In this document: in pieces, positions 35,389 through 44,352 of the stretch
Position numbering within the stretch: position 1 is the first letter of the stretch
Layout of the letters: every line of letters begins with the position of its first letter
NCBI RefSeq assembly: GCF_000014685.1
Contig: NC_008321.1
Coordinates: 62,001 to 126,000 of the forward strand
Direction of reading: 5' to 3'
Source: Shewanella sp. MR-4
GTDB taxonomy: Bacteria > Pseudomonadota > Gammaproteobacteria > Enterobacterales > Shewanellaceae
Length of the DNA: 64,000 nt
The notes under the pieces: model-generated
What the model was told of the DNA's origin: nothing
The model's database searches: none
The model's input: the letters and a program-made list of their open reading frames with translations, nothing else
Program-made: the position numbers and the translations under genes

Positions 35389-35967
35389 ATGACAAAAAAG
35401 ATTCTGGTGGTTTCTGGCCATCCTAAACCCGATAGCCTGTGTGAACATTTAGCCGACACTTACGCCAAGGCCGCTGGCGAGTCGCATTCGGTGCGTCTGT
35501 TAAAGCTCAGCGAACTGGAGTTTGAACCTAATCTGGCGCAGGGATACCATCAAGAACAGCCATTAGAGGCGGATTTGCAACGTTTTCAGCAGGCTATTCT
35601 CTGGGCCGAGCATCTAGTGATTGTGGTGCCCATTTGGTGGGGCAGCGTCCCCGCCAAGTTTAAAGGACTAATTGATCGAACATTTTTACCCGGTTTTGCT
35701 TTTCAGTATCAGCAGGGGAAAACCTTTCCCAATCGGCTACTCGAGGGGAAAACCTCACGCATTATCATGACCATGGATACGCCGCCTTGGTATTACAAGT
35801 GGTTCCAAGGCGCGCCCGCCCTAAAGCAATTAGATATCGCGACGTTAGCCTTTAGTGGTTTTAAGCGCGCCAAGAGTCAAATGTTGGGGCCAGTGATCAA
35901 TGCCAAGGCACAACAAGTGCAAAACTGGCAAGCGCAAGTTGAACGGCATGGCAGGTTGGGGCGTTAA
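35389..35967 (+). CDS. Flavodoxin-fold NAD(P)H quinone oxidoreductase
   Basis: 192 aa of the KefF/MdaB-like flavoprotein group. The FMN/FAD-binding start is ILVVSGHPKPDSLCEHLADT, and VVPIWWGSVPAKFKGLIDRT is the typical isoalloxazine-side loop, followed by FLPGFAFQY. Such enzymes reduce quinones by two electrons and protect from electrophiles. It follows a MerR-type promoter and MerR regulator A, and leads the GFA and MerR B genes, which together look like a carbonyl or quinone stress operon. Confidence 0.87.
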   Translation: MTKKILVVSGHPKPDSLCEHLADTYAKAAGESHSVRLLKLSELEFEPNLAQGYHQEQPLEADLQRFQQAILWAEHLVIVVPIWWGSVPAKFKGLIDRTFLPGFAFQYQQGKTFPNRLLEGKTSRIIMTMDTPPWYYKWFQGAPALKQLDIATLAFSGFKRAKSQMLGPVINAKAQQVQNWQAQVERHGRLGR

Positions 35968-35982
35968 TCAAAAGGAGCTTAA

Positions 35983-36378
35983 GTGATTAAACAAGTTGGC
36001 AATACTCAGATCCAAGCAAAGCATCTCGCCAGTTGCCACTGTGGCGCCGTGGTGTTGGAGTTATCGCTGCCCAATGGCATTGAAATGCCAAGACGTTGTG
36101 ATTGCTCTATCTGTCGTCGCAAGGGGGCTATCGTCGGCTCAGTGCCGCTGACGGGATTGAAGATTATCAAAGGCGAGACCGCATTAAAGTGCTACGAATT
36201 TAATACCAAAACGGCCAAACATTACTTTTGCTCCGTGTGCGGCATTTATACCCATCATCAAAGGCGCTCTAATCCCAATGAATATGGCTATAACCTTGGT
36301 TGCCTCGAAGGCGTTAATCCCTATGAATTAGGCGATGTGCCGGTTTGCGATGGGGTGAATCACCCGGCGGATCGTTAA
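35983..36378 (+). CDS. GFA family zinc protein
   Basis: 131 aa. It belongs to the glutathione-dependent formaldehyde-activating (Gfa/CENP-V) fold. Zinc ligands are in SCHCGAV, RRCDCSICRRKG and FCSVCGIYTHHQ. Family members bind S-hydroxymethylglutathione or other small thiols; many are uncharacterised. The start is a GTG with AAAGGAG in ideal position. It is 15 bp after the flavoprotein gene and 3 bp before MerR B, so all three are one operon. Confidence 0.9.
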   Translation: MIKQVGNTQIQAKHLASCHCGAVVLELSLPNGIEMPRRCDCSICRRKGAIVGSVPLTGLKIIKGETALKCYEFNTKTAKHYFCSVCGIYTHHQRRSNPNEYGYNLGCLEGVNPYELGDVPVCDGVNHPADR

Positions 36379-36381
36379 ATT

Positions 36382-36738
36382 ATGAATATTAGTCAGTTTG
36401 CGGCGCTCACTGGATTGTCGGCGCATACGCTCAGATATTACGAGAAAATTGGTCTACTTCAGTCTGTGGTGCGAAATGGCAGCGGGCATCGTGATTATTC
36501 GGCGAAAGAGGTGGAATGGATTGGATTTATTAATCGCTTAAAAGAAACGGGTATGCCGTTAAAGCAGATATTGACCTATGCAGACCTGCGTGCCCAAGGC
36601 GATGCTACCGCTAGTCAGAGGCAGCAATTGCTCGAGCAACATGCTACCCAATTGGCTGAGCGTATTCGCCAAGAGCAGGAGCATCTGCTTGCCCTCAAGC
36701 AAAAAATTCACTATTACCAAGATCATTTCAGTGGTTAA
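36382..36738 (+). CDS. MerR-family regulator B (AdhR/NmlR-like)
   Basis: 118 aa. MerR helix-turn-helix (MNISQFAALTGLSAHTLRYY), EKIGLLQ and a C-terminal coiled coil (LLEQHATQLAERIRQEQEHL). No Cys is present, unlike metal sensors. It resembles AdhR/NmlR regulators of aldehyde stress. Its likely target is the carboxymuconolactone decarboxylase-like gene 180 bp downstream, whose promoter has a matching dyad; in Bacillus AdhR also controls a gene of that family, as I recall. Confidence 0.85.
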   Translation: MNISQFAALTGLSAHTLRYYEKIGLLQSVVRNGSGHRDYSAKEVEWIGFINRLKETGMPLKQILTYADLRAQGDATASQRQQLLEQHATQLAERIRQEQEHLLALKQKIHYYQDHFSG

Positions 36739-36860
36739 GTTCAGCTGAACAGTCACGATTAAATGCTAACCAGTTGTTTTATATTTGCTTGGGCAGCTAG
36801 TCGGCGAGCAGGGTACTCGCTTTAGAGTCTGCATTGCCAGTGTCATGCATCAATGAGCTA

Positions 36861-36891
36861 TTGACTTAGAGTGAACTCTAAGATTTAGGCT
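36861..36891 (+). promoter_or_regulatory. MerR-type promoter with CTTAGAGT dyad
   Basis: -35 TTGACT (36861-36866), 19-bp spacer, -10 TAGGCT (36886-36891). CTTAGAGT-GA-ACTCTAAG (36865-36882) is a perfect dyad inside the spacer. Confidence 0.82.
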
Positions 36892-36921
36892 TGCGGTGAG
36901 TTAATTCAACTGGAGCTAAAC

Positions 36922-37308
36922 ATGAGTAATCAAAGATATGTGCAGGGGCTCGCTAAACTAACTGAAATAGACGGTGAAGCGGGTGAGAAAGTCATTCGCA
37001 GTCTTGCCGATATTTGCCCAGACTTAGGCAAGTACATTATTGAATATCCTTTTGGGGATATTTATCAGCGTGAAGGACTCGATCTTAAGACGCGTGAGCT
37101 AGTCACAGTTGCCGCACTCACAGCGCTAGGGCATTGCCAGCCACAGTTAAATGTACATATTAATGGCGCATTGAATGTTGGTTGTACACCGCAGGAAATT
37201 GTGGAGGTGATATTGCAAATGTCTGTTTATGTTGGTTTTCCTGCAGCTCTGAATGGCATGTTTGTCGCTAAGACAGTATTTTCCGAACGGGCGATAAGTG
37301 TCGTTTAA
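36922..37308 (+). CDS. Carboxymuconolactone decarboxylase family protein
   Basis: 128 aa, AhpD-like fold. Typical stretches are TRELVTVAALTALGHCQPQL, VHINGALNVGCTPQEIVEVI and QMSVYVGFPAALNGM. The Glu, Cys and His residues of the proton-relay site (GHCQPQLNVHINGAL) are present, but the CxxC of AhpD peroxidases is not. It may act on lactones or in aldehyde/oxidant defence. The upstream MerR-type promoter suggests stress induction. Confidence 0.87.
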   Translation: MSNQRYVQGLAKLTEIDGEAGEKVIRSLADICPDLGKYIIEYPFGDIYQREGLDLKTRELVTVAALTALGHCQPQLNVHINGALNVGCTPQEIVEVILQMSVYVGFPAALNGMFVAKTVFSERAISVV

Positions 37309-37317
37309 GCAATAAAC

Positions 37318-37343
37318 AAAAAGCGACCCTTGGGTCGCTTTTT
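37318..37343. terminator. Bidirectional terminator
   Basis: AAAAAGCGACCC (37318-37329), TT, GGGTCGCTTTTT (37332-37343). It serves the decarboxylase-like gene and the convergent mtnC. Confidence 0.88.
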
Positions 37344-37359
37344 GTGTGCAGTGCCGATG

Positions 37360-38040
37360 TTAGTCGATCACTAGCTCATCAAAACTGTTGATAGTGCGAA
37401 AATCGCCGGTGCGTTGTTTGCTGTCGCGCACCATTTGGCAGGTCATCATGCCTGCGGCTTCGGCGGCTTTAAGCTCTTCAACCACGTCGGACACAAACAG
37501 CACTTGCTTAGGACTTAGGCTGATGGTGTTGAGTATGTTGGCGTAGGCTTGTTTATCTAATTTGTTACCGGTACGGGTATCAAAATGGCCGCTAAACATC
37601 TCGGTTAAATCGCCGCCATCACTGTGGCTGAACAGCAGTTTTTGGGCTTCAACTGAACCCGAAGAGAAGCTGTAAATACGCAGTTTTTGCGCGCTAAAAC
37701 GGTTAACCGCTTCGATAAAGTCGGGGAAGATATGGCCAGTAAATTCGCCATGGGCGTAACCTTGCTTCCAAATCAAACCCTGTAGGGTCTTGAGTGGGGT
37801 CGCTTTACGGTCTTCATGTACCCATTGCTGCAAAATTTCAGTCACGCGGGCTAAATCGGCATCGGGTTCGAGGGCGATATCTCGGGTGTCGCAGATACAG
37901 TTTTCCACCAAGACATTGTGTTGGTTCTGCGCTAAAAAGTCTGGTAAGGCTTTGACAGAATAGGGGAATAGCACATCTTGGATAAAGGTTAGGTCTGTCG
38001 TGGTGCCTGCTGTGTCTACGACTATGGCTCTGATACCCAT
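37360..38040 (-). CDS. mtnC: Enolase-phosphatase E1 (MtnC)
   Basis: 226 aa. HAD-superfamily enzyme of the methionine salvage pathway that makes acireductone from diketomethylthiopentyl phosphate. HAD motif I is VVDTAGTTTD (family VxDIEGTT), motif II SFSSGSV, and motif III/IV KLDKQAY and FVSDVVEELKAA. IQDVLFPYS is typical of the family. Starting at the ATG (38040) gives MGIRAIVVD, like other MtnC; an upstream GTG would add six residues. Motif I reads DTAG where DIEG is usual, a small departure. No other mtn gene is seen here. Confidence 0.9.
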   Translation of the reverse strand: MGIRAIVVDTAGTTTDLTFIQDVLFPYSVKALPDFLAQNQHNVLVENCICDTRDIALEPDADLARVTEILQQWVHEDRKATPLKTLQGLIWKQGYAHGEFTGHIFPDFIEAVNRFSAQKLRIYSFSSGSVEAQKLLFSHSDGGDLTEMFSGHFDTRTGNKLDKQAYANILNTISLSPKQVLFVSDVVEELKAAEAAGMMTCQMVRDSKQRTGDFRTINSFDELVID

Positions 38041-38061
38041 AATGTTTTGATACTCCACAAT

Positions 38062-38175
38062 ATGTTGGCTAAAAAATGCAACCCCGATCCTAAGCGTTAT
38101 TGGGGTAATTGGCTAGTGGATTTCGCCCTTAGACCGTGGGAGATTGTGCACCATATCACTCAGCTATTCGACTGA
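38062..38175 (+). other. Possible small ORF or gene remnant
   Basis: A 37-codon frame from ATG 38062, rich in Trp (YWGNWLVDFALRPWEIVHHI), has coding-like composition but no ribosome binding site. It may be the tail of a lost gene. The rest of 38041-38403 shows nothing else. Confidence 0.3.
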
Positions 38176-38403
38176 AACTTAATTAAATGAGGAATTTTAG
38201 AGGCTTATCTAGTGGATATGGATGAAATACTGGATTTAGTGGGGAGAATTATGCTGTTTATGATCCCACAATTTGTTGTCGGCATAAGACTATGGTCTTA
38301 ATAGCTAAGGGAAATTTTGGCTGTTATTGTAGCTTTATTATCTTTCGACTGAATTTGTTCTCCTTTAGGGTTTTAGGAATGAGGTCGAGCGAGTTCTGCA
38401 CTG

Positions 38404-38838
38404 ATGAGACTGTTTATGAAATATTTACCCGCATTTGGCTTAGGTATTCTGTTGGCGGTATTAAGCTTTGTGAGTTTCGCACTGGTTGCCACGGCGGGCT
38501 ACATGTACGCCTTGCTCGGAAGTGTCGATAACCTGAGCCACACTAGCCCAGTTTATCTGGGGTTAGGTGCCCATGATGCGGGCTTATTATTGCTGCTCTC
38601 AGGGCTGATGTTATTTAGCTATCAGCGGCTTTTTCCTCGATTGCCATTCGATTGGTATGCAGCGGTGGCGATGCAATTACCCTTAGGTTCCTTAGTGCTG
38701 TGGGCGGATGGGGTTTCCTTTAGTCTTACTGATTTTTACGGCGTAGCCAGAGCCTTAACCCTATTTAGCGCCAGCTTTGGAGTGCTGATTATTTTTGGCT
38801 TATTGCAACGCCGTAGCCGCAGGCTTGCTCGGGCTTAA
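38404..38838 (+). CDS. Hypothetical membrane protein
   Basis: 144 aa with four predicted membrane segments (about residues 8-33, 55-70, 82-100, 113-133) and a basic end (RRSRRLARA), suggesting the C-terminus is cytoplasmic. I do not recognise the family. An internal ATG at 38416 is an equally good start. The gene stands alone between two intergenic stretches. Confidence 0.65.
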   Translation: MRLFMKYLPAFGLGILLAVLSFVSFALVATAGYMYALLGSVDNLSHTSPVYLGLGAHDAGLLLLLSGLMLFSYQRLFPRLPFDWYAAVAMQLPLGSLVLWADGVSFSLTDFYGVARALTLFSASFGVLIIFGLLQRRSRRLARA

Positions 38839-38930
38839 TCGGTCATTTGTTGGCCTTAAACTGGCCTTGCTGAAATAAAATCCGTAAAATCATTGGCCTA
38901 AATGGATTTGAATCGTAAGAGTAGGAGCCA

Positions 38931-39944
38931 ATGAGTTCGATTGAATTTGATATTCCCGAAGATCACCGTATTCCCTTTCAGAAGTATTACAAACAAAAAA
39001 TCGCCCCTAAATGCGCCCCGTTTGAAGCAAAGCGTGAAGGCGTGAACCAAAGGCGGCGTGAAAATGCCAAGTTTACCACCCCAATCTACTACATATGCAT
39101 CACGGTTATTTTGGGTGCCTTCGCTGGGCTGCTCGGGGTGCAGTTTATGCTGGTGCCTATGGATTATTTTGTGCCTTTGATGATTGGCGCGTTTCTGCCG
39201 ACTCCCGTGATAGCGTTAGTGGCGATTGCCTCGGGAAAGGAAAGCAATGAACTCTATAATGCCGCCTTTGAAAAACTCTATCCCATTAGTCTCAAGTACT
39301 TTGGCAATGATTATGCGTTAACGAGGGAACCTAAGGTGGACTTCTCAACCTTCCTTGAGTTGGGGCTGTTGCCTAAAACCGATAAACAGTATGCACAAAA
39401 TTGCCTTAAGGGAACCTATAACAAGGTGCCGTTCAAGTTTTATGAGGTCGATGCTTACAACACTAAATCGAACAATAACGGCTCGGTTGAGCGAGAGACC
39501 ATCTTCAATGGTGTGCTACTGGTGTGCAATATTCCTAAGCGATTCAACGGTACGACCTTGTTAGTCACGGATAAGGGCAGTTTAAAAAATCGTATTGAGG
39601 GGTTTAAGACAAAGCTGTCGCGGGTCAAGCTTGAGGATGTACGTTTCGAGCGTTGTTTTGAGGTGTATAGCAGCGACCAAGTCGAGGCGCGCTATTTACT
39701 CAATCCCTTGATGATGGAAAATCTCTTGGCCCTAGGCCGCGAGCTAAATGCCGAGGTGGAAGCCTGTTTCTATCAAAAACAATTGCTGATTAAGATCCCG
39801 ACAAAACACCATTTCTTTATCAATCAACTCGATTTAGATCGCCCCATCGATTTTAAGCTCAATATCGAGCGGATGTTTACCGAGTTAGGTTATACCTTCT
39901 CGATCATCGATACCTTAAGGCTCGATAAACATACCGGGTTATAG
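38931..39944 (+). CDS. DUF3137 domain membrane protein
   Basis: 337 aa. Two membrane segments at about residues 52-72 and 83-101 are followed by a large cytoplasmic domain. The pattern of an N-terminal helical part (FQKYYKQKIAPK), the membrane hairpin, then FNGVLLVCNIPKRFNGTTLLV and YSSDQVEARYLLNPLMMENL is that of DUF3137 proteins, of unknown function. AGGAG lies before the ATG. Confidence 0.8.
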   Translation: MSSIEFDIPEDHRIPFQKYYKQKIAPKCAPFEAKREGVNQRRRENAKFTTPIYYICITVILGAFAGLLGVQFMLVPMDYFVPLMIGAFLPTPVIALVAIASGKESNELYNAAFEKLYPISLKYFGNDYALTREPKVDFSTFLELGLLPKTDKQYAQNCLKGTYNKVPFKFYEVDAYNTKSNNNGSVERETIFNGVLLVCNIPKRFNGTTLLVTDKGSLKNRIEGFKTKLSRVKLEDVRFERCFEVYSSDQVEARYLLNPLMMENLLALGRELNAEVEACFYQKQLLIKIPTKHHFFINQLDLDRPIDFKLNIERMFTELGYTFSIIDTLRLDKHTGL

Positions 39945-40072
39945 CAATAGTCGCCTCAATAGCAGCCACGTTCTGTGGCTGCTTTATGCGGCAGCTTAAA
40001 ACATGACTTTTGGCACTTATGGGTGACTCCCCGTGCTCGTTAATATCAAGCTTCAAACTTTGATGGAGCAAG

Positions 40073-40804
40073 ATGATGAACACGATTTTCACCCTGTCGC
40101 AATTTGTGCATATTACCGCGGGCGCATTGGCATTAGTGTTATTTTGGATGCCTGCCATGCTGAAAAAGGGCAGCGCGAACCATAGTCGTTTTGGCCGTTA
40201 TTATGTTTATGCCATGTACACAGTGGCGGCGACGGGCGTGGCGATGGCAACGACGGGCCTGATTGATCCGCTCGCGGTGATTAAACAGCCTGCGGCCAGC
40301 GCCGATGCTTTAGCAGCGCAGATTGCGGATCGTAAAAATGCTTGGATATTTCTCATCTATATCAGCCTATTAACTCTAGTGACCGTTAGGCATGGCGTGT
40401 TAGTTCTGCGTTATAAGGCGCAGCGTCAGCAATTAAAATCGCCGCTGCATTTGTCGTTAATGCTGAGCTTGACGCTACTTGGCCCAGTGATGGCGATATG
40501 GGGATACCAAGAAAAGCTGATCCTCGCGATGATTTTCGGCCTGTTAGGCACTACGGTTGGGGCGGGATTCTTGCGTTATAGCGTTAAGGCGACCCTGACC
40601 AAATTAGAATGGTGGATTGAGCATTTAGGCGCCATGATTGGCTCGGGTATCGCCTGTTACACCGCCTTTTTCGCCTTTGGTGGCAGCCGTTTGTTTATCG
40701 ACCATGGCAATTTGCGTCTGCTGTCGTGGACACTGCCAGGTGTTATCGGTTTTGTGGTGATCCGCTATTTAAGCGGCAAGTATCAGCGTCGTTTTGCGGA
40801 TTAA
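40073..40804 (+). CDS. Hypothetical multi-pass membrane protein
   Basis: 243 aa with six to seven membrane segments and conserved-looking His residues near segment starts (FVHITAGALAL, NHSRFGRYYVYAM, WIEHLGAMIGSG). This recalls DUF2306-type membrane proteins, but I am not certain. TGGAGCA precedes the paired ATG codons at 40073 and 40076. Confidence 0.7.
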   Translation: MMNTIFTLSQFVHITAGALALVLFWMPAMLKKGSANHSRFGRYYVYAMYTVAATGVAMATTGLIDPLAVIKQPAASADALAAQIADRKNAWIFLIYISLLTLVTVRHGVLVLRYKAQRQQLKSPLHLSLMLSLTLLGPVMAIWGYQEKLILAMIFGLLGTTVGAGFLRYSVKATLTKLEWWIEHLGAMIGSGIACYTAFFAFGGSRLFIDHGNLRLLSWTLPGVIGFVVIRYLSGKYQRRFAD

Positions 40805-40894
40805 CCTGAAACGTAAAAGCATAGGGAGCCGTAAAAAGACAGGGGCCGCCTAAGCTGCCCCTATATTGAGATGATTTGAGTGGTTTTACCCGAG

Positions 40895-42790
40895 TTACAC
40901 CTTGGTCTCGGCGGCGGCATTGGCCGCCTTAGCGGATTCGAGCCACAGATCCATCTTTTGCTCCAATAAATCTAAGGGCAAGGCGCCATTTTCAAGCAGC
41001 CTGTCGTGGAAGACTTTAATATCAAACTTATCGCCCAAGGCTTTTTTGGCCTTAGTGCGCAATTCGATAATTTTCAGCTCGCCCAGCTTGTAACCTAAGG
41101 CTTGCCCCGGCCAAACCACATAGCGCTCGATTTCGCCCGTGGCTTCAGAGAGGTGTATTCCCTCAGTCGCCACTGCATAATCAATGGCTTGCTCACGGCT
41201 CCAATCCTTAGCATGCATACCCGTGTCGACCACTAAGCGCACCGCACGATGTAACTCAGACTGCAAGCGGCCAAGGTCGTTAATCGGATTATCCTGATAC
41301 ATGCCCATCTCGGCGGCTAATCGCTCGGCATACAGCGCCCAACCTTCTCCCGCGGCATTAGAGTAAAAAATGGTACTCAGCAGCGGCAAGGTATCCGACA
41401 GACCGATGAGCGTCTGTAGATGATGGCCGGGATTGGTCTCGTGGTAGGTTAAGGTTTGCAGCGAATAGGAGGGCAGCGCCGCCATATCGTACAGGCTTAT
41501 CCAGAAGGTGCCCTTACGCGAACCATCTTGAGAAGGCGCATCGTAAAATGCACCGCTGGTTGCGGCGGCGCGACTGTCTGGCACGGCTTCAACCGCAACC
41601 TCTTGATTCGGTAACAGTCCAAACCACAACGGTAATTTGGCGTTCACTTTCGCCAGATAGCCGTGAATGTCCGACATTAACTGCTGTTTGCCCTCGGCGG
41701 TATTAGGGTAGATATATTTAGGATCCTTGAGCAATCGCTGCATGCGCTCGCCAACTGTGCCTTTGCGGTAACCCACTTGTTTGAGTAACACATCCATCTC
41801 GGCGGTAATGCGGGCAACTTCGTCTAATCCCAGTTGGTGGATCTCATCTGGGGTCACCTCCGAATTGGCGAGGTGCTTAATCATCGCCTTGTAGAGTTTA
41901 GCGCCTTGAGGTTGGTGTCCGAGTCCCGCCACATGGGTGGCCTTGAGGCGCACGGCTTGCAGTGCGGAAATCAACTGGCGCGTCGCAGGGTAATATTTTG
42001 TCTCCACCAGTTCGGCGGCAGAGTTCGCCAACGCCTCACTTTCTGGTACTTGGGCGGTGGTTAATTTGGCTTTAAAACTGCTGACTAAGGGATGCTCATT
42101 AGCATGGTGCACTAATTGTTGCTGCAACACGGCTATGGTCTTATCGATAATAAAATCGGGTGGGATCACGCCCATTTGCACATCTTGATCCAACTTATCG
42201 ATAACTGTGCCCATGGCGGCAGGATACATGGTTAAGCGGTTGAGATAGGCCTTAGCTTGCTCTGGGGTGGTGACCGCAAACTTATCTTCCATATACCCAG
42301 GAAATTCAACATGCAATCCAGATAAGTGGTTGACGACATATGGTAAAAACCAAACGCCGTATTCACCGAGCATAGTGCCATAGGCCACGGTTTCGGCTGG
42401 CAGCAATGCGCCGGCGATTTCAGATTTTATCGAGCCTAAACTCACTTGCTCCGAGGCGCTAAGCTGGCTGGCATCGATAGCATTGAGTTCAGTTAATATG
42501 GCCTTAAGCGCTTTACGGCGATGATTTTCCCCCGATGGGCTGTAATCGGTCAGCTTAGAAAGCACATCCTTGCCCGCTTCATCCTCTGCCACGCCATAAT
42601 AGGTGGCGATTTCCGGTCTAAGGGCAAAATAACGCTGGGTGATTGGCGCAAGTTGTTGCTTGAGGCTCAATATTTGGACGGCCTTTTCGGCCTTGGCCTG
42701 CTCAGCGGTTTGATTGGTCTGTGTTGGGTTTGGATCGCTACAGCCCGTTGCTAACATGGCCAGCATTAAAGCATTTATTATTCTTTTCAT
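40895..42790 (-). CDS. DUF885 family lipoprotein, putative metallopeptidase
   Basis: 631 aa. From this start the protein begins MKRIINALMLAMLATGC, a lipoprotein signal with the first mature residues SDPN. The rest is a DUF885 domain with the zinc-like motif YHETNPGHHLQTL, the family's HExxPGHH site, and the second helix GEGWALYAERLAAEMG. Such proteins are thought to be zinc peptidases; substrate unknown. An ATG at 42802 would add four residues. Confidence 0.87.
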   Translation of the reverse strand: MKRIINALMLAMLATGCSDPNPTQTNQTAEQAKAEKAVQILSLKQQLAPITQRYFALRPEIATYYGVAEDEAGKDVLSKLTDYSPSGENHRRKALKAILTELNAIDASQLSASEQVSLGSIKSEIAGALLPAETVAYGTMLGEYGVWFLPYVVNHLSGLHVEFPGYMEDKFAVTTPEQAKAYLNRLTMYPAAMGTVIDKLDQDVQMGVIPPDFIIDKTIAVLQQQLVHHANEHPLVSSFKAKLTTAQVPESEALANSAAELVETKYYPATRQLISALQAVRLKATHVAGLGHQPQGAKLYKAMIKHLANSEVTPDEIHQLGLDEVARITAEMDVLLKQVGYRKGTVGERMQRLLKDPKYIYPNTAEGKQQLMSDIHGYLAKVNAKLPLWFGLLPNQEVAVEAVPDSRAAATSGAFYDAPSQDGSRKGTFWISLYDMAALPSYSLQTLTYHETNPGHHLQTLIGLSDTLPLLSTIFYSNAAGEGWALYAERLAAEMGMYQDNPINDLGRLQSELHRAVRLVVDTGMHAKDWSREQAIDYAVATEGIHLSEATGEIERYVVWPGQALGYKLGELKIIELRTKAKKALGDKFDIKVFHDRLLENGALPLDLLEQKMDLWLESAKAANAAAETKV

Positions 42791-43012
42791 CGGGTTACTC
42801 ATACAAAGACATTGAGGCAAATCCGTTATCTAACTGACACCTCAAGCGTTAAACCGTGTTTAGTGTGATCAAGCTCAAATTTGAACGGTTATCCTAGCAG
42901 TTTATTGCATCTAAACCGCAAGAATTTTGTTACTCGTTTTAGTGAGTGCTTTGGATTGACTCATGCTTGTAAATTTTTGGGCTTAGCCAGTAATTCACCA
43001 ACTGCTATTTAG

Positions 43013-43054
43013 TTGACATAGTCAATCAATCTCGATATTGTTGACAATGTCAAC
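43013..43054. promoter_or_regulatory. Paired MarR-type operators
   Basis: TTGAC-ATA-GTCAA (43013-43025) and GTTGAC-AAT-GTCAAC (43040-43054), centres 28 bp apart, directly before the MarR gene. They probably mediate autorepression. Confidence 0.7.
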
Positions 43055-43071
43055 TATCTCGAGATGCCATT

Positions 43072-43500
43072 ATGTCTACCACTTCCCTCGGTGAAACCTT
43101 GCACAGATTAGTGCATGCCTACAAAAAACAGCTGCGTGCGGATATTGCTGCGCAGCAGATTGAATTGCCTGTCACCCATATTCGGGTGCTCAAGGGGATT
43201 TGCCGTCACCCCGAGGCCACGGCGCAATCTATTGCCCTACGTATGCAGCGGGATAAAGCCCAAATTACGCGGGTGCTCAATGAGCTACAGCAGGCTGGTT
43301 ATATCCTCAAGGTCGATAATCCTAAGGATGGTCGTAGTCAGTTGTTGAGACCGACGGCGCAGGGTGAGCAGTTGATGACGCAAATTATTGCCGCCGAAAA
43401 AGCCACCGTTGCCCATATGACCCAAGCACTCGATCAGGATGAAATTGCGGTGTTTATCCGTATTGCCAACCAGATCAGCGATAGTGTGGCGGAAAGCTAA
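43072..43500 (+). CDS. MarR-family regulator
   Basis: 142 aa. Winged helix of the MarR family: LPVTHIRVLKGICRHPEATA, recognition helix QSIALRMQRDKAQITRVLNE, wing LKVDNPKDGRSQLLRPT and a C-terminal dimerisation helix. Two palindromes of TTGAC-N3-GTCAA type lie just upstream. It is 35 bp from the siderophore-interacting protein gene and probably represses both. Confidence 0.9.
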   Translation: MSTTSLGETLHRLVHAYKKQLRADIAAQQIELPVTHIRVLKGICRHPEATAQSIALRMQRDKAQITRVLNELQQAGYILKVDNPKDGRSQLLRPTAQGEQLMTQIIAAEKATVAHMTQALDQDEIAVFIRIANQISDSVAES

Positions 43501-43535
43501 CAATTGAGTGCCATTTATCTTTTTGGAGTTTAAGT

Positions 43536-44282
43536 ATGAACAGACCCGCCCCGCGCGAATTGACCGTGATAGGTAAAACCCAAGTCACGCCACATATGCT
43601 GCGTATCACTTTAGGTGGCGATGGCTTTGCAGGTTTTCCCGCCGATCAAGAAAGCGCCTATATCAAATTACTGTTTCCGCAGCCGGGGGATGAGCGGCCA
43701 TTAATGCGCACTTATACCATTCGTCAGCAGCGGATGAATGAAATCGATGTGGACTTTGTGTTGCACGATACCGATGGCCCCGCATCCCGTTGGGCAAAGT
43801 CGACCGAGATTGGGGATACAATCCAAATCGGTGGCCCCGGACTGAAAAAATTGATCAATTTAGATGCCGAATGGTTTTTACTGGCAGGGGATATGACGGC
43901 CTTGCCCGCCATCAGCGTGAACTTGGCGCAATTGCCAAGAAATGCAGTGGGTTACGCTGTGATTGAGGTGCTAAGTGAAGCCGATATTCAGCCCTTAGTG
44001 CATCCTCGTAATGTGCAACTGCATTGGGTGATTAATCCAGAGGCCGACCCAGAAGGTAAGCCCTTGGCCGAACGCATTGCCCAGTTGCCAAAACTCGAGG
44101 GGCAAGGCGCCGTATGGCTCGCCTGCGAATTTAGCAGTATGCGCGCCCTAAGAAAGCTGCTTAAGCAGACATACGACTTACCGAAAAGCCATTTTTATAC
44201 ATCAAGTTACTGGAAAATCGGCTGTAATGAAGGCGAGCATAAGCTGGTAAAACAGCAAGATGAGCAGTTAGAAAACCAATAA
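43536..44282 (+). CDS. Siderophore-interacting protein (ferric reductase)
   Basis: 248 aa, ViuB/YqjH-type flavin enzyme. The FAD-binding part contains RTYTIRQQRMNEIDVDFVLH, and PASRWAKSTEIGDTIQIGGPG; the NAD(P)H-side part contains WFLLAGDMTALPAISVNL and VWLACEFSSMRALRKLLKQ. It reduces ferric siderophore to release iron in the cytoplasm. Control by MarR rather than Fur alone is suggested by the operon; no clear Fur box is seen. Its C-terminal YWKIGCNEGEHK is the family signature. Confidence 0.92.
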   Translation: MNRPAPRELTVIGKTQVTPHMLRITLGGDGFAGFPADQESAYIKLLFPQPGDERPLMRTYTIRQQRMNEIDVDFVLHDTDGPASRWAKSTEIGDTIQIGGPGLKKLINLDAEWFLLAGDMTALPAISVNLAQLPRNAVGYAVIEVLSEADIQPLVHPRNVQLHWVINPEADPEGKPLAERIAQLPKLEGQGAVWLACEFSSMRALRKLLKQTYDLPKSHFYTSSYWKIGCNEGEHKLVKQQDEQLENQ

Positions 44283-44352
44283 ACCCTGTTAGGATTAGCT
44301 GACAAAAATTAAAATGCACAGTACATTTTTTGCAGGCGTATTGTAGCCTGCT

